From: Gonocerus acuteangulatus
Taxonomy: Eukaryota; Arthropoda; Insecta; Hemiptera; Coreidae
DNA: 64,000 nt
Assembly: GCA_946811695.1 (NCBI GenBank)
Contig: OX328132.1
Coordinates: forward strand, 57,716,197-57,780,196
Reading direction: 5' to 3'
Positions 10,903 through 23,450 of this stretch are shown in pieces; within the stretch, counting starts at the first letter, position 1; each line of letters starts with the position of its first letter. The notes under the pieces were generated by a model. The model saw nothing but the letters and a program-made list of their open reading frames with translations. It did not search any database and was not told the origin of the DNA. The position numbers were made by a program, and so were the translations under genes.

Positions 10903-12130
10903 GATCAAGAAGAAGTACACAAGATTGAGTAGAATACCCTGCCTAATATAGCCTATATAGAATAATATGCCGAATAAAACCTATCTAGTAAATACACAAG
11001 GACAAATAAAAGTCTTGACGAATAACAAGTCAAGAAAAAAAACTTTATTTAACAAAATAAAACTAAGTTTAGTTGCCCAACTACAATAGAATAATATACT
11101 TAATTAAGTCTATGGAGTAGACACAAATGTACCAAAAACAAGTCTTGTGGAATATTGTTTTTTTTTTCTAATTAAATACTTTTTATCAATATTTAGTATA
11201 TAACCTTTGTTGAAAACTATTGATTGCTAATTGATGAATCGGTTTACAACTAAGTAGTCTTTATGAATATTTAGTATATAACCTATGTTTGGATCTGTGT
11301 TTTTGGGGTGCTCTCCCCCTAGGCTTTGTATTTGTGTCGGCAGATACCTGGGGTATATTTACAGCTCTTGAGGATTAACTCTTAGCAGGTAAATTTCCTG
11401 CGGCCCCCTTGTTTCTACGGGCATTGAACCGCCATTTTCGCTCATAGTATCTAACCGTTGTGAAGTTTATTTTTTGGATTTAGGACTTAATATACATATG
11501 TAGACTAAATCATAGCAAGAAGTAATCCTCCGTCGTCGGTTCTTAACTATGTAGACTCGCTAATGTTATCCAATCTTAGATACATCGTATTTAAAATCCA
11601 CAGCAAAACCACGACATTTCATCAAAATCCCCTGCTGAATAAAACTTATATAGAATAATATGCAAAATAAAGCCTATCTAGTGGATAAAAATAGAGGAAA
11701 AAAGCCGTTCATGGTGGTAGAAAATCTTAAAAGTATTTCGCTCAGAAATCTCCGAAATATTGTCATTAATTTTACGTATCCTGTTTTATAGCCAAATAGA
11801 TTTATATTCTATAATCAATAAGAAAAACCTACTAACAATAAAAAACTATGGGTAACAGATGAAAATAGGGAATACCAAGAATAATTCTAAAGAACAAAAT
11901 CAACACCAGTACTGTAATCTAGATATTTATACGGCATCTTCGGATTCTAACAAACAAAATATTGATTCTAATTATACGTATCCTGTTTTATTGACAAATA
12001 CATTTGACTACTATAAGCAATTAAAAACACTAGGGAATATGCCAAAGAACTCGGGGTAGGAGCCTCGACAGTTTCAAGACATTTGAAGGAAATCGACAAA
12101 TCCAAAACTGACATTTCATACGGTACAGCC
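10903..12130. other. no recognised gene
   Basis: AT-rich sequence. Short recurrent phrases (GCCTATMTAG, TTTAGTATATAACC twice at about 11198 and 11269) suggest old local duplication. The frame at 11859-12059 has no recognisable domain. Confidence 0.45.
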
Positions 12131-13230
12131 TGATATATTTTTAACAATGAATTGTTTTTATTTTAATTAATCTGTTTTATTGTCAAATACATTATCCAAC
12201 TTTAAGCAATTAAAAAATAACAAGGAATAAAAACAAACAAAAAGAACCGTTCGAATAAACAAAATCAATTACTTCAAAGTTTAAGCACTTATTTCTCCGA
12301 TTGACATAGCCTAATCAAAAATTGTTTCAGAATCTTTTTTGTAGAACATGTAGTAAGCTTTCACATGGTAACCCTCCCTAACCGTCGCATGGTAATATTC
12401 CTAACCGTCTTCGAGATATTAGGGAATGTATATGAAGTTCCCAAAACATTTCATGTCTGTTAATAAAATATTTTATTCTAATCCTTCCTTAGCTCCAAAC
12501 GTAACCAAAATTTTAACATATTAGTGTTGATGAAATTCAAACATGCAGAAAATGTTTCAACTGAATCCCATTATTTTAAGTATCAAAATCAAAGACAAAA
12601 AGAACAGTTCGAATAAGCGAAATCAATTACTTTAAAGTTTTAAGCACTTATTTCTCCGATTGACATCGCCTAATCAAAACTTTCATTAGAGCCTTTTTTG
12701 TAGAGCATTTAGTAAGCTTTCTAATGGTATTCTTCCGTTTACCAAGATTCTCAACCTTTTTCGAGATATTAAGGAAAGTATACAAAGTTACCAAAACTTT
12801 TTTATGTCTGTTAATAAAATATTTTATTCTAACCCTTCCTTAACTCCAAACGCAACCAAAATTTCAACATATTAGTTTTAATGAAAGTAGAACATGCAGT
12901 AAATATTTCAACTGAATCCCATGATTCTAAGTACCCAAACCAAAAACGGCATTCAAAAATTATTTTTTCAGTTTTCCCAAAAATGGTTAAAGCTATCACC
13001 TTGAAAATGGTTCCATTCGTTTTCCTAGCCCAAGAAGCCTATAAAAAGAGTACTTACAAGCTTATGAACTCAAAAACGTAAGCGTTATGATTTTTTTTGT
13101 GCGAATTTCACCCCAAACGCCATCTTCCAATGGGCGGATTTTGCTGGTTAACGAACTTGACCTTTCAAATTGGACGACAGATTTTTGTACCAAAATCGGA
13201 CCATCAGGGAAGCCAGAAATGAGCGAACAG

Positions 13231-13293
<63 letters not shown>

Positions 13294-13402
13294 TTGAACC
13301 ACCGTTATTTTCGGTCTCTAGGGGTTCTGAAACGCGAAATTTTCTTGTCGGCACTTCCCGATTGTTTCATTGTATCAACCTTATAAGCAGGGTTCCTCCC
13401 TA
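12131..13402 (+). mobile_element. Helitron-like element, copy 3 (internally duplicated)
   Basis: The family body appears twice in part: TTCGAATAAACAAAATCAATTA with CTCCGATTGACAT at about 12251-12305, and again at about 12610-12665. The rest continues through GGGCGGATTTTGCTGGTTAA, GAGCGAACAGACA, (TA)n at 13234-13287 and GTCGGCACTTCCCGATTG. It ends at CTTATAAGCAGGGTTCCTCCC, half way through the 3' hairpin, where sequence of another repeat begins. It lacks the 5' subterminal repeat. The double body suggests two overlapping insertions or an internal duplication. Confidence 0.7.
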
Positions 13403-13560
13403 TGGGTCTGGGTGATTTCTAATGGATTAACCCAATTTCGATTTTCTCCAAAACAATGCAAAAATAAGCAAATCTCTAAATGACTCTTGACGTTTTGCCA
13501 TTTAAATTGGGGACTCCCAGTATATGATTATACAGGGTGTCCCGCATGGTTCAGCCATTC
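13403..13560 (-). repeat. end fragment of the 6858-8110 repeat family
   Basis: Reverse complement of the left end of the fold-back element: GTTTTGCCATTTAAATTGGG, AGCAAATCTCTAAA and CGATTTTCTCCAAAACA match 6870-6970. It is followed by ATACAGGGTGTCCCGC, a phrase of the kind common at ends of insect repeats. Confidence 0.55.
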
Positions 13561-16500
13561 CGTTACCATTCTTCCATTATGAGCTGGGCAACCATCCGTT
13601 TGAAGCCAGAGTAAGTTAATATTCAAAAGGAAAGAACAAGCAGCAAACTATGTACAATAATTATTTTGCTCTACTCATATTCGAAGAAGTATGACATTGA
13701 ACATTTATTGCAGCCAGCTGCTTTAATTGAATATAAATACAACCCTTTATGACAAATAATGAAAAAAAAAAACACAAATTATAATATACTGATATAACGT
13801 TCTAGAAAAATGCTATTTCCAATAAAAATAGGAAAGACTGAAACTAAATTGTATATAATACTATTAATTACAACTGTTAAGATATATAGCTGCATTATAT
13901 TATCTGTTGCACATTTCAAGATTATTAAAGCAAGATGACAAGTAACGAAATGATTACACATTTCAGACTTATTTGGCTCATCAAATAATATTATATATTT
14001 TGTTAAAGAGCAACTGTTTGTCAAGTACTACTCCTAAAAGATATTTTTAGAATAAAATTTAAATGTCAACTTTTAATTATACATCAATTCTAATTTCTTA
14101 TCAATATTTTAGAAAGAGAAATCATAATTTTTACATTAGTTTAGACATAATATCAACTAAAAAGAATAAGTAATTTACTCAAATGACATAACATTGATTT
14201 GATTTGCACTTTGGGCTAAAATTTCTTGTTATCTTATAAAAATATTTTATTACATTTGGTTAACCGAGAGAAACGGGTAACCAAATATAATAAATTGTTA
14301 AGCAAAAATAGTTGTTTTAAGTGTACCTTAATTCTTGAATATTCACTGAAACTAAACATTTACAATGTCGTCATTATAACACTGGAAATAGAATAATATT
14401 CATACAAAATCAGAAGATAAATGTCACTTCGTCGTTGTATAGAATCTTTAATACACTTGTAGAAATCTTACCTGCAAAAAAGCTAAACAAAACGCTATTC
14501 CTACTGTCAAAACCGGTAAAAGAGCTTAGGCATCCATAGAGGTAGCAGTGTTCAAAGCAGGGCCCAGAACCTAACAGCCTAGAATGCAAGTGAAACCAAG
14601 GAAATGATTTTACTAAAATGGAAACAATTCATATTCAAAAAAATACAGGAAGTGTTGTTATTATATTAGGGTAAGTATACGACAATACCGTAATTCAACA
14701 AGAACAAGAGGCACTAAATATTATTCAGAAGTTCTACATTCACAGGTTCCAATTATCCCTAGGAAATTGTATTTTCTTGCAAAAAAACAAATAAATAAAA
14801 TAAATGCAATTAAGTAAAATTGTTTCATGTTAATTTTTTTATTATTCGTTATAAATTATATTCAAGCCCTTCAATGGTAAATTCAGCCGATAGCCAAGGC
14901 ACATATTCAATTAAAAAAATGTCATTACTCGTGAAACTAATCTGAACTATTCCTGGTTTTAGACGTATTTTTATATATTTAAATATTTTATTTTTATTTT
15001 GGCAAATTGTGAATTACATAAAAACGCATCGTTTCTAACGTGAGAAATGTGCTTATTTAGATTTAACGAAGTAAGTATTTTATTTTTGTTCATTGATTGA
15101 GCAGTCTTGACTGGCGTATATGGCAACATTTTGTCACATTAGAAAGGAATGTTGAAATAAAATAAATAAATAATAAGTACATTAACCAAATATTCAGTCA
15201 AAAAAATCAGTTTTACTGCCCAAATGTTTAAAAATAATTTTGATATATATAATTTGTTTTCTATAAGAAGCTATTTATTAGTCACAAATATCCTTCCTCG
15301 ATGTTAAGTCCTATGTTTGTTTATTGATTCGAGAGAGTAGGGTTCGCAAGCGCAAAAGGCCTTCATAGATCTAATCATATCTGCCAGTCTCTAGAAACCA
15401 AATCCGTCTATTTGGGAAAAAATAGTCGTATCATTGTTTTTTTTTTGTTTTTTTTTTTTTTTTTTTTTTTTTTAGTTTTTTTTAATGACGTAAAAAAATA
15501 TACATTTGAACCTTTTTTGATGAATAATATTTTCTAAATTATGACACGGACCATTACGAGGAACATATATAGTTCCAGTTTGTAACACTTTCTTTTAAAT
15601 TTTCATCCTAGATTTTTCGTGCCATAAATTCCTCCTCTCAACACTCAATTTATGGACTGGTCCCCCTTGAAACATTAAAATTGTAATACATATAAAATTT
15701 AAATGTTATTTTTTAAAAAAAGTGTTGCTTTTGCCTACTGTACAAATAACATGTAACATAACAATCCAGTAAAGTAGAAATATTTGTATATCAATAAATC
15801 TAGAGTAAAGTTTGGTGGGATAATGTATAGCAAGAAATAACATGGAGGGGGAGGCGAAAACGTTCTTATTTAAAACACCATTTCATTTTATCAGCACCCC
15901 AACCAACTTTAATTTGTCATTTCTTCTTTTACTTACCAATTCGGCTTCAAGTCATTATCTTCAGAAGAAAAATCAGGTCTGTAATATGATAAAATAAACC
16001 CCTTATTTTTAGTTACATTATTAAAAAAAAAAAAACCTTCCTCCAAAATTATGTAATAAAATCTACAATTTAACTTAAATCAAGTAGTATTGACAATTTA
16101 CTATTTTAGATAAAATATTAAATAAGTTTGCTTTTTTTAAGGCAAATTTTTATAAGTAATATTGGGCAATGTTTTATTTTTAATAATACAAAGAAAAATA
16201 AAGGGGTTGTTTCATATGACATTACAGACCTTATTTTTACCTAATGATAAAGGATTAAAGCCAAAACGTTAATTCGAAAAAGAGATGAAGACTAAAAGTT
16301 GAGTGCTGATCAAATGAAACGGTGTTTTAATAAGCTTTTGATTTAAAAGTTTCAATGGGGAAAGCATTCATAGTTAATGAATAGTTTTTATATACAAACG
16401 TCCATTATTCCAAGTAACATTGCTTGTAAATAACGGAACTAAAAAATCTGGGAATGTCATTATAATATACTACCAATGTTTTTTTTTTATTTTTCTAAAA

Positions 16501-17185
16501 AAAAAAAAAAAGAGAACTGAAATTTTAAATGAGTAGATTTTTTTTTTTTTTTTTTTTAATTATTATTATTTCTTTATTTGTGAGCACCCGCAACGAAAGC
16601 GATTCGCCCTGGAATTGTGCTAGCAACTAAATAAGGATTTCATAAGGAGGTTATAGTGCTGTTAAGACTTCTTGTGTAAAGTTTTGAATACGTTTAAAGA
16701 GTTTACTGTTGCATTTTTAAAAAATATTAAACTACACAAATATGGGAGTTATTATTCAATATTTGTTCCTCAAAGAAGAGTAGACTGTTTCAAATGAATG
16801 ACACTGTGATAGGAGCTGAGACAGAACAACTATTAAAAAAACAAACACGGGAGTTATTTACCATAATACAAATTGAGCTGAAAATTTTAGATTTGTGTCC
16901 CTAAGTTTCTGTGAAAAAAAAATTTAAAAATTATATATAACAATTTAAACAGCATGGAATGGAGTCAATCGAAAACTATGTACTTCTTCCAGAAGAAATG
17001 AGTGAACTCATGAAACAGTTAAAAAATATTATCAGAGAAACTACTTTCTCAAAATCTGAAGAAATGATTAATGATTACATCGATTAGGTAAATAAACAAT
17101 TTCCTGTGTAGCGCCTAGTTTCAGTTGTGGAAATATTGTTAAGTGAGATGAAGATAGTTAGCTGTGCGGCAAGAAAACATAAAAT
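13561..17185. other. AT-rich stretch without a recognisable gene
   Basis: No convincing coding sequence. It contains poly-T at about 15438-15473, short poly-A/poly-T runs at 16021-16034, 16498-16511 and 16541-16557, and long AT-rich simple sequence. No repeat family shared with the rest of the window was recognised. Confidence 0.5.
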
Positions 17186-17242
17186 ATTCTAGCAAAACTA
17201 TATTGGACGTTTAGGCTGTACTTTGGCAGCCTTCTTCAGCCA
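17186..17242 (-). mobile_element. Penelope-like terminal-repeat remnant with hammerhead-like core
   Basis: On the minus strand it reads GGCTGAAGAAGGCTGCC, a loop, CAGCC, then TAAACGTCC. This is the CTGAAGA / stem II / GAAACGTC layout found in Penelope-like element ends, with GAAA changed to TAAA, so it is probably inactive. Related copies are at 18588 (+) and 23271 (-). Confidence 0.45.
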
Positions 17243-17778
17243 AAAGATAAATATACATTATTTTAAAACGAGAGTAATCAAACAGTAAGAAACCTTTTAA
17301 CATAATGATAATAAATTAAGAACTAATTTTTATAAAATGTACATTAGGTAAACAAGAAGTTTTTTTATACAAAAGGTAGTTGACAGTGGGCAAACTATTA
17401 ACAGAGGACCAAACAGGGTGTCAACGATTTAAATCAATTGATTTAAATCAAGATTAAAATCATTTGATTTTTTAAAAAAAATCATTGATTTAAATCAATT
17501 GATTTCATAAAAAAAAACATTGATTTAAACCAATTGGTTCTATTAAAAAAATTATTATTATATATATTTTTTTAACTTTAGTTTATTTTTTTAACTTAAA
17601 TCTAACTAGTTCTGCCTTTTTTCAGCCATTTCAACATTTCGTCTTTATTTTTGTCGCTACGGCCTACCCTCACTAGACCGTTCTTATCTATTCAAAGTCT
17701 TTTAAGAGTTCCTTTCTTGGTGATTAATTCTGCAAATAAATCTCCTTTTAAGTTTAAGATATAAGAGATTGGCAGGTA

Positions 17779-18012
17779 GTGGGCGAAGTGAATGCTTTAA
17801 ATTGGTGGAAGTCTTTGTCAGCGTTGAAATATTGTATTCCCTCAAAAGAACTGTTAATAATAGAGCAGCTTATGACAGGAAAGGCAATTTCTGCAGGGTT
17901 CAAAAGCATGTTTTCAACCCTTGGTTTTGTTCACAGTCAAATGAGAAACTACCTAATTAGATGTGAAAAGGCTGACAAACTGGCATTTTTCTTCAAAGCT
18001 TTAAATAAATAA
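17779..18012 (+). pseudogene. hAT transposase C-terminal remnant
   Basis: An open frame of about 78 codons ends FSTLGFVHSQMRNYL and EKADKLAFFFKALNK, resembling the FxxxxFVHSKxRNRL..EKAGKLxFxxKxLN signature near the C-terminus of hAT transposases (dimerisation region). It begins EVNALNWWKSLSAL, like the NxxxWWK part of the same domain. It is cut off upstream. Its place inside an element with hAT ends supports the call. Confidence 0.7.
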
Positions 18013-18469
18013 TATTACTGTTATTATACGTGATTAATTGGGAATGGATGTTCATCAACTATATATTTGTCAAATACCACTCACTCACTCACTGACCTAT
18101 CATCCCCCAGCCCAAACCACTAGACAGAAAAATTTGAAATTTTGCATGGCCACTCCCTATAGAACGTAGACGCTCGCTAAGAAAGGATTTTTTGATATTC
18201 AAATTTTTATGTATTTTTAGAGAGGTTTAAAGTTTTAGTTGGTTAGAGCAGGCAAGCCTAGGCAGCATGCGTTGCTAGACGATAAAGAACAGCTTTTACC
18301 GTACATGATCTGCTTCATAGTATTATTTTTAATTGAGGTTAATTTCAACTATAATGGCAGACCTTGAATTACTAGAAATAAACTGTCCCTCATAGAGTTT
18401 ACGCTATGAGGGACAAAATCACCTTTTTAATGTTTACTTTCCAACTACCGTAGTTTCATTGTTTTAAAA

Positions 18470-18695
18470 ATAAGATTGGTTAAAATGTATTGTATTGATA
18501 TATATACTCCGCTCATTTCTGCCTGTCTTTTACTTACTAGTTGTACATATATATTTTCTTTACTTATAAGTTGTATATATTTTTTAGCTGAAGAAGGCTG
18601 CCATTGTGCAGTCGAAATGTCTAAATACGGATTTCTTTTTGAAAGTCTGACGTTTTTCTCCTAGCCGAATCCCAACTATACCTGTCTTCGTATAT
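18470..18695 (+). mobile_element. Penelope-like terminal sequence with hammerhead-like motif
   Basis: CTGAAGA at 18588-18594 is followed by a hairpin (GGCTGC, loop, GCAGTC) and GAAATGTC at 18614-18621. This fits the conserved order CTGANGA / stem II / GAAA of hammerhead ribozymes found in Penelope-like repeats. Downstream GTCTGACGTTTTTCTCCTAG and CCGAATCCCAACTAT recur at about 23400-23435, so this is a repeat family. No RT is linked to it here. Confidence 0.45.
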
Positions 18696-20153
18696 ATTTA
18701 AATATTTCTAATAAAATTTCTAATATTTAGTAAACAAATATCTTTAACACTATAAAATATTGAAAAGAAAAGCATAAATAATAAGTGGGAACTCTGTTAT
18801 TATTAATGGAAAGAACTAAAGTATAGAACAAAATGACTAAAACTGTTAAACATATTAGGAATTCATTATAAAAGGGGGAAAAGTTGAAAATTTATACAGA
18901 TGAACATTATTTTGGAAGATTGTTGCTACAACTTGAATTTTGAAATTTTCAAACGTGAAATGTTACCGGTCTGATCTGAGTATACTTTTGAAGCGACAGA
19001 ATTATCTTTCAACATCTAATAAAGTCACTGGTGTGTATTTGAAGGCTACAATCAACTGCTCTGAAGAGTGGGATTCGCCTCAACTGTTAATCGTTTTGCC
19101 ACTATGGATATCCACAATAATATATTTTTCCTCTCAGGGGTTTTTTCTAGACTGTCTTTTCACTTTATTTTTAATTCATTCCCAGTATCTCCTTCTAAAT
19201 CCTGGATTTTCTCTATTACTCTCGTATGATTCTAATGCTGTCCACTAACAACATGCCTTTTGTATCCAGTATTGACTTAGTACATATACAGCCACCTTCT
19301 TGGAATTAGAAAAGACACAGTCACCTAGACTCAATGGGTAAAGTTTTATTTTCTTTCTCGGTTTTACTTTATTTCTTCAATTACAAAATAAAAAGAATAT
19401 TAAAATATGTGGCAAACATATGTATTTATGGAAGAATATGTAAAAATATGGAGTTTTGACAAAATATGTAAAATAAAAAACTGTTTAAAACTTTAAAATC
19501 ACTTAAAACGCGCATAATTACATCAATACTTACAATTTACGAATCAGAAAAAAATATGTAAATATAATACCATCCGTTCCCTTGTGATTAATATTTCTGT
19601 AAAGATTTATTTCTAAAATGTTTGTTTTAAAATTTGAAAATTAAGTCATTATATACACAGGGGTCGAAATTGTCGCATATTTTGAGACCAGAGCTTCTGT
19701 ACATATAAATTTAATGTCTTTAATCACCGAAAATTAATGATTTTCGTCTATTTAAGTCCTTAAATTTTCAGAAATTCCGGTCTCAAATATAGGACAACTT
19801 CAACCCCTGTATATATGATCCGTCAATTCTACTATGCTCCCAAAATTATCCACTTAAGAAAAAACACTTGAGAATAGTTATTTCATTATTTCCATTGTAA
19901 ATAAACAAATATTTTAGTCACAGGTTTATGTAATGAACAACTAGGTAATAACCAGCTCTCTATATAGACTAGTTACATTTAAAAAGACTGATTTATTTTT
20001 TAAATCTGGTTTTAGTAACAAAATTCAATTTAAATCAAAAAAATCTGATTTAAATCAAAAAAATCTGATTTTTTTGATTTTTTAAAAAAAATCGTGATTT
20101 TTTTACACCCTGGGACCAAAGTAAAACAAAATGCAGAGGAACATAGTAACAAG

Positions 20154-20342
20154 AGCAAAAAGTAAAACGAGCCATATGAGCTCTCAAATAGCAGTATTTT
20201 CTTTTTATATTTTAAAAATAGTATTTTTGTTTTAAAAAACTAATTTATAATAATAAACAGAAAATAAATCATATAATTTTTTAAAATATAAAAAGAAAAT
20301 ACTGTTATTTTTGTGCTCACATGGCTCGTTTTACTTTTTGCT
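20154..20342. mobile_element. 189 bp fold-back MITE
   Basis: The left arm (AGCAAAAAGTAAAACGAGCC, then CAGTATTTTCTTTTTATAT) is the reverse complement of the right arm (ATATAAAAAGAAAATACTG, then GGCTCGTTTTACTTTTTGCT). Arms are about 65-70 bp with few differences, around an AT-rich centre. It lies 34 bp outside the right end of the hAT element. No TSD is obvious. Confidence 0.75.
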
Positions 20343-21876
20343 GTTGTAAATATAGATAGATTTTTTGCTTGAAGATCTTTATTTCTCCAAGCCGAATCTC
20401 AACCATCCCTTGATTTCTCTTAAATATTTTAGGTGAGGGAAACCTAGTGAAAGTAAAATGAGACAAATTAAAATTGAGTTGAGTAAACATGATACATTAT
20501 ACATTTTTAGTATTGTGAAATGAAACAAAGGTCACAGTGAAAGTATTGGTATTTCTGAAGATAATAATTTTTATTGACATAAGATCTCTTAAAGAAGAGA
20601 TCTTAGGGTGGCAGAAAAATGGTAAAGATAATCTCACAATAAAGATTTTCTCTAGGCGACATGAAAAAGAAAAAAAAAAAAATAATGGCACATTATAGGC
20701 AGCAGGTAAAAGTATATTATCAGAATGGAAATTACTGAATAGTTACTGAAGAACTTTTGTAGGCAATTTTTGGATTTAGGGATTATACCCTTTATCATAA
20801 GAACTGATATGTATTAATTAGTTTAAAGTCAGGAGGTGCTTGCGTCTTATAGTTGTATAAAAACAAAAATATATTCTTACACGATGCATCACAGTCGAAC
20901 ATTTATTTGTACTCTAAAATGAGTTACTATCCTATTGATCTGTATCTACACCCATTCTGGTTTCTCCTTTGGAGAGATGTGGCTCACACATTTCATAAAT
21001 TGAAGACGTTATGTCATCGAGTGCAACATATGGTGATGTATTCATCGTTATGAATTATTATAATAATAATAGTCACAATGAAAATGTATGTACTAAATCT
21101 AAGTATTTTTCAGTTGAGATTGTTGGCTGTAGAGATCAGCCAGCCTGGAAATAATTGGTGATGATCATGATAAAACAAATTTTTCAAACAAAAACACATT
21201 TTTATTTTAAAATGTAATTTTATTAACTACGATTGAACATAGACTATTTCAACTCCGGTAAATCTATGTATTTTCAAGATTTATTTATTTTTTTGGGGAT
21301 CTGAAAGAATGAAATCCTGTTCTTGGCTCTAATGGAATCATCTGGATCTAGTTTTTTTTTTTTCTGTGAACATCTGTCTATCCGTCCTACTAAAAACAAT
21401 CTGGTAAGAGAAGAACCTGTTTATCTTGCACTGTTAATAACTCTAGGTATTGTCAATTCGAGTCTTCATTAACGGCCCTAATGTCGGTGCTCCACACAAA
21501 AAAAAAAAAAAAAAAAAAAAAAAGAATGAATCGTAATTTCAAATATGGAATCTAACATATTCTTTTGTATCTTGGATTATGTGACTTGCCTACAGCTAAA
21601 CTGATGATTTTCCTTGTCAATAACATCCGTGTAGGATCAGCTTCCTATTGATTTTCCAGTATGGCACGGATGGAGGTGGAAGCTAAATTGGGAAGATAAT
21701 TAATTTTTGAGAAATGTGTGCTAATTAATTTTCACATATAATTATTAATTAAAATGTGAGAAATGAAGACTAGGTTTTGAGTGAACAACAGATTCCAGAA
21801 GTCAATGACTGATTCTTAGGTGGAGCTTATGAATTATGTTTTTTTTTCTTTTTCTCAAAATTGAGGTGATAGGTAA
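20343..21876. other. no recognised gene
   Basis: AT-rich. Contains a poly-A run at about 21499-21523 that may be a retroposon tail, and a local inverted pair AAGATCTCTT/AAGAGATCTT around 20580-20610. No domain recognised in the short open frames. Confidence 0.45.
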
Positions 21877-22120
21877 CCCTTTAGAGACCGTGAGCTTTTT
21901 TTTAACCCCCCTCCAAAAATGAAAAAAAAAATGAAATAATAGCTCCACCTGTGATGGTCCAAAGTCTGGATCAAAATAGATGATCGGAAACTATGTGTAA
22001 TTTAAGAAAAGAACACAATTGTAGAGTTAAAAAGTAGTCTGTTCAGTGGGCACAGTTGGCATCACTAGTACTCAGTCCAGCAAGCCCACTTTAACTCCAC
22101 AGTATTCGGTCTCTAAAGGG
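21877..22120. mobile_element. 244 bp piggyBac-like MITE
   Basis: Perfect 14 bp inverted ends CCCTTTAGAGACCG (21877-21890) and CGGTCTCTAAAGGG (22107-22120). The right end is followed by TTAA (22121-22124) and the left is preceded by GTAA, one change from TTAA. Ends starting CCCT with a TTAA target are the piggyBac pattern. No coding sequence. Confidence 0.75.
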
Positions 22121-22408
22121 TTAACAACAAGTGATGGTTAACCTGTAATTGGTTCATAGAATTTAGTAAAATATTATTAAGTGCAGTTGTTCTGTGTATT
22201 CCTATTAAAAAAAAAAATCATATTCAACATGTCATAAATGGTATTCTAAATAATGAATATTAGCATTATTATAAAAAAAAGTATCCCAAACAACTTCAAA
22301 TATTTATGGAACAGCATAAATGCCTTGAAAAATTAAAAAAAAACAATTCATTACCTCCACAACTGTTATTGTAAGAAAATATCGCTAATAATTCCATTGA
22401 TTTCACAA

Positions 22409-22411
<3 letters not shown>

Positions 22412-22474
<63 letters not shown>
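22412..22474. repeat. (TA)n microsatellite
   Basis: About 60 bp of pure TA in plain AT-rich sequence. Unlike the Helitron-like copies it has no recognised flanking repeat blocks. Confidence 0.95.
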
Positions 22475-22476
<2 letters not shown>

Positions 22477-22795
22477 ACACAATATAGTATCCCTATACTG
22501 TGGGGGTTTACTTAGATTCTGCAGGTTTCATCTGTCGATACTGCCTGCATTAAAATCAAAGTAATATACATTTTTTTCTTATAATTGTTTTTTTTTTCTG
22601 AATTATATAAGTATAATAAAAATAATATTGAGAATCAGAAATACGATGTCATAATGTTACCAACTGTAATAATAATAAAAATATTAAAGAATTTAGTAAC
22701 AATTTCAAAATTATAAATTAAGTAAAATAAATAAAACAGAATGAATGTAAATAAATAAAATAAAATAAATAAATGATTAAAGAAAAGGAAATGTC

Positions 22796-22970
22796 TGATG
22801 AACTGGATTGAAAAACTGATAAATCATAACTTATCAACATCGAATTATACATCTGATAAAATAACCAATTTACATTCATGCACAATTAGTGAAGAAGATG
22901 TCTACAATGTATTATCGTCATTAGATATGAGCAAAGATCCATTTATAATTGTACATAGTACGTTTTTATA
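22796..22970 (+). pseudogene. LINE reverse transcriptase scrap
   Basis: A short frame reads SCTISEEDVYNVLSSLDMSKDP, the usual start of a non-LTR RT domain (xxISxxDVxxxLxxLDxxKAxGPD), then is lost. Too short to assign a clade. Confidence 0.5.
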
Positions 22971-23186
22971 AAATTCTTATCCTTAGAATAATTTAGAATC
23001 TTGAAATTGATGTAATTACTATTTTATTTTCAAGATTCTTGCTCTTTTTGTGTAAAACTTAAGTTATTAAACTAATTGTATACCTAATAGAATAGATTGT
23101 ATAGGAAATGGCTGTGAGGATGTCCTAGAATCTCCTACAAGGAGAATATCTAATATTCACCGATGACATGAAGCTAATCTCTTAAA

Positions 23187-23450
23187 AAGTCAAGGAATAA
23201 TTGGGATTTGGTTAAGAAAAGGATCAGATTTTCAGAAAAATCGATATTTTGAATGGTTTGTCATGCTCTTTGGCAGCCTCTTCAGCAACTAATGCCTATG
23301 GAATGCAGGAAGACACCAATAACGCTAAAGTGACCATGGATAAGTGTAAGGATTACTCAGAGAGCATGCCAAAATGTTCATAATAAAGATTTTTCTGAAA
23401 CTCTGACGTTTTCTCTTAGCTGAATCCCAACTATTCCTTGACTTTTTACC
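23187..23450. mobile_element. inverted pair of Penelope-like terminal remnants
   Basis: The segment 23187-23290 (reverse complement: GTTGCTGAAGAGGCTGCC, GATTTTTCTGAAAATCTGA, AAATCCCAATTATTCC) matches in opposite orientation 23345-23450 (GAGCATGCCAAAATG, GATTTTTCTGAAACTCTGAC, GAATCCCAACTATTCC). It resembles the inverted terminal arrangement of the intact Penelope-like element at 25713 and shares text with 18588-18690. Degenerate. Confidence 0.5.

Larger units (their letters stand above)
17414..20112 (+). mobile_element. hAT transposon, decayed, with 8 bp TSD
   Basis: Ends are CAGGGTGT (17414) and ACACCCTG (20112), flanked by a perfect 8 bp direct repeat GGACCAAA (17406-17413 and 20113-20120). 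Both subterminal regions are built of ATTTAAATCA-type repeats (17430-17530 and 20030-20095). Such TIRs, an 8 bp TSD and AT-rich subterminal repeats are hallmarks of hAT elements. Total 2699 bp. Only a scrap of transposase survives at 17779-18012, and other sequence, including a Penelope-like end near 18588, seems to have inserted inside. Confidence 0.9.

Noticed and set aside
18385..18415. Hairpin GTCCCTCATAG/CTATGAGGGAC as a regulatory stem-loop
   Set aside because: 11 bp stem inside a decayed hAT element; likely a remnant of a small repeat end.
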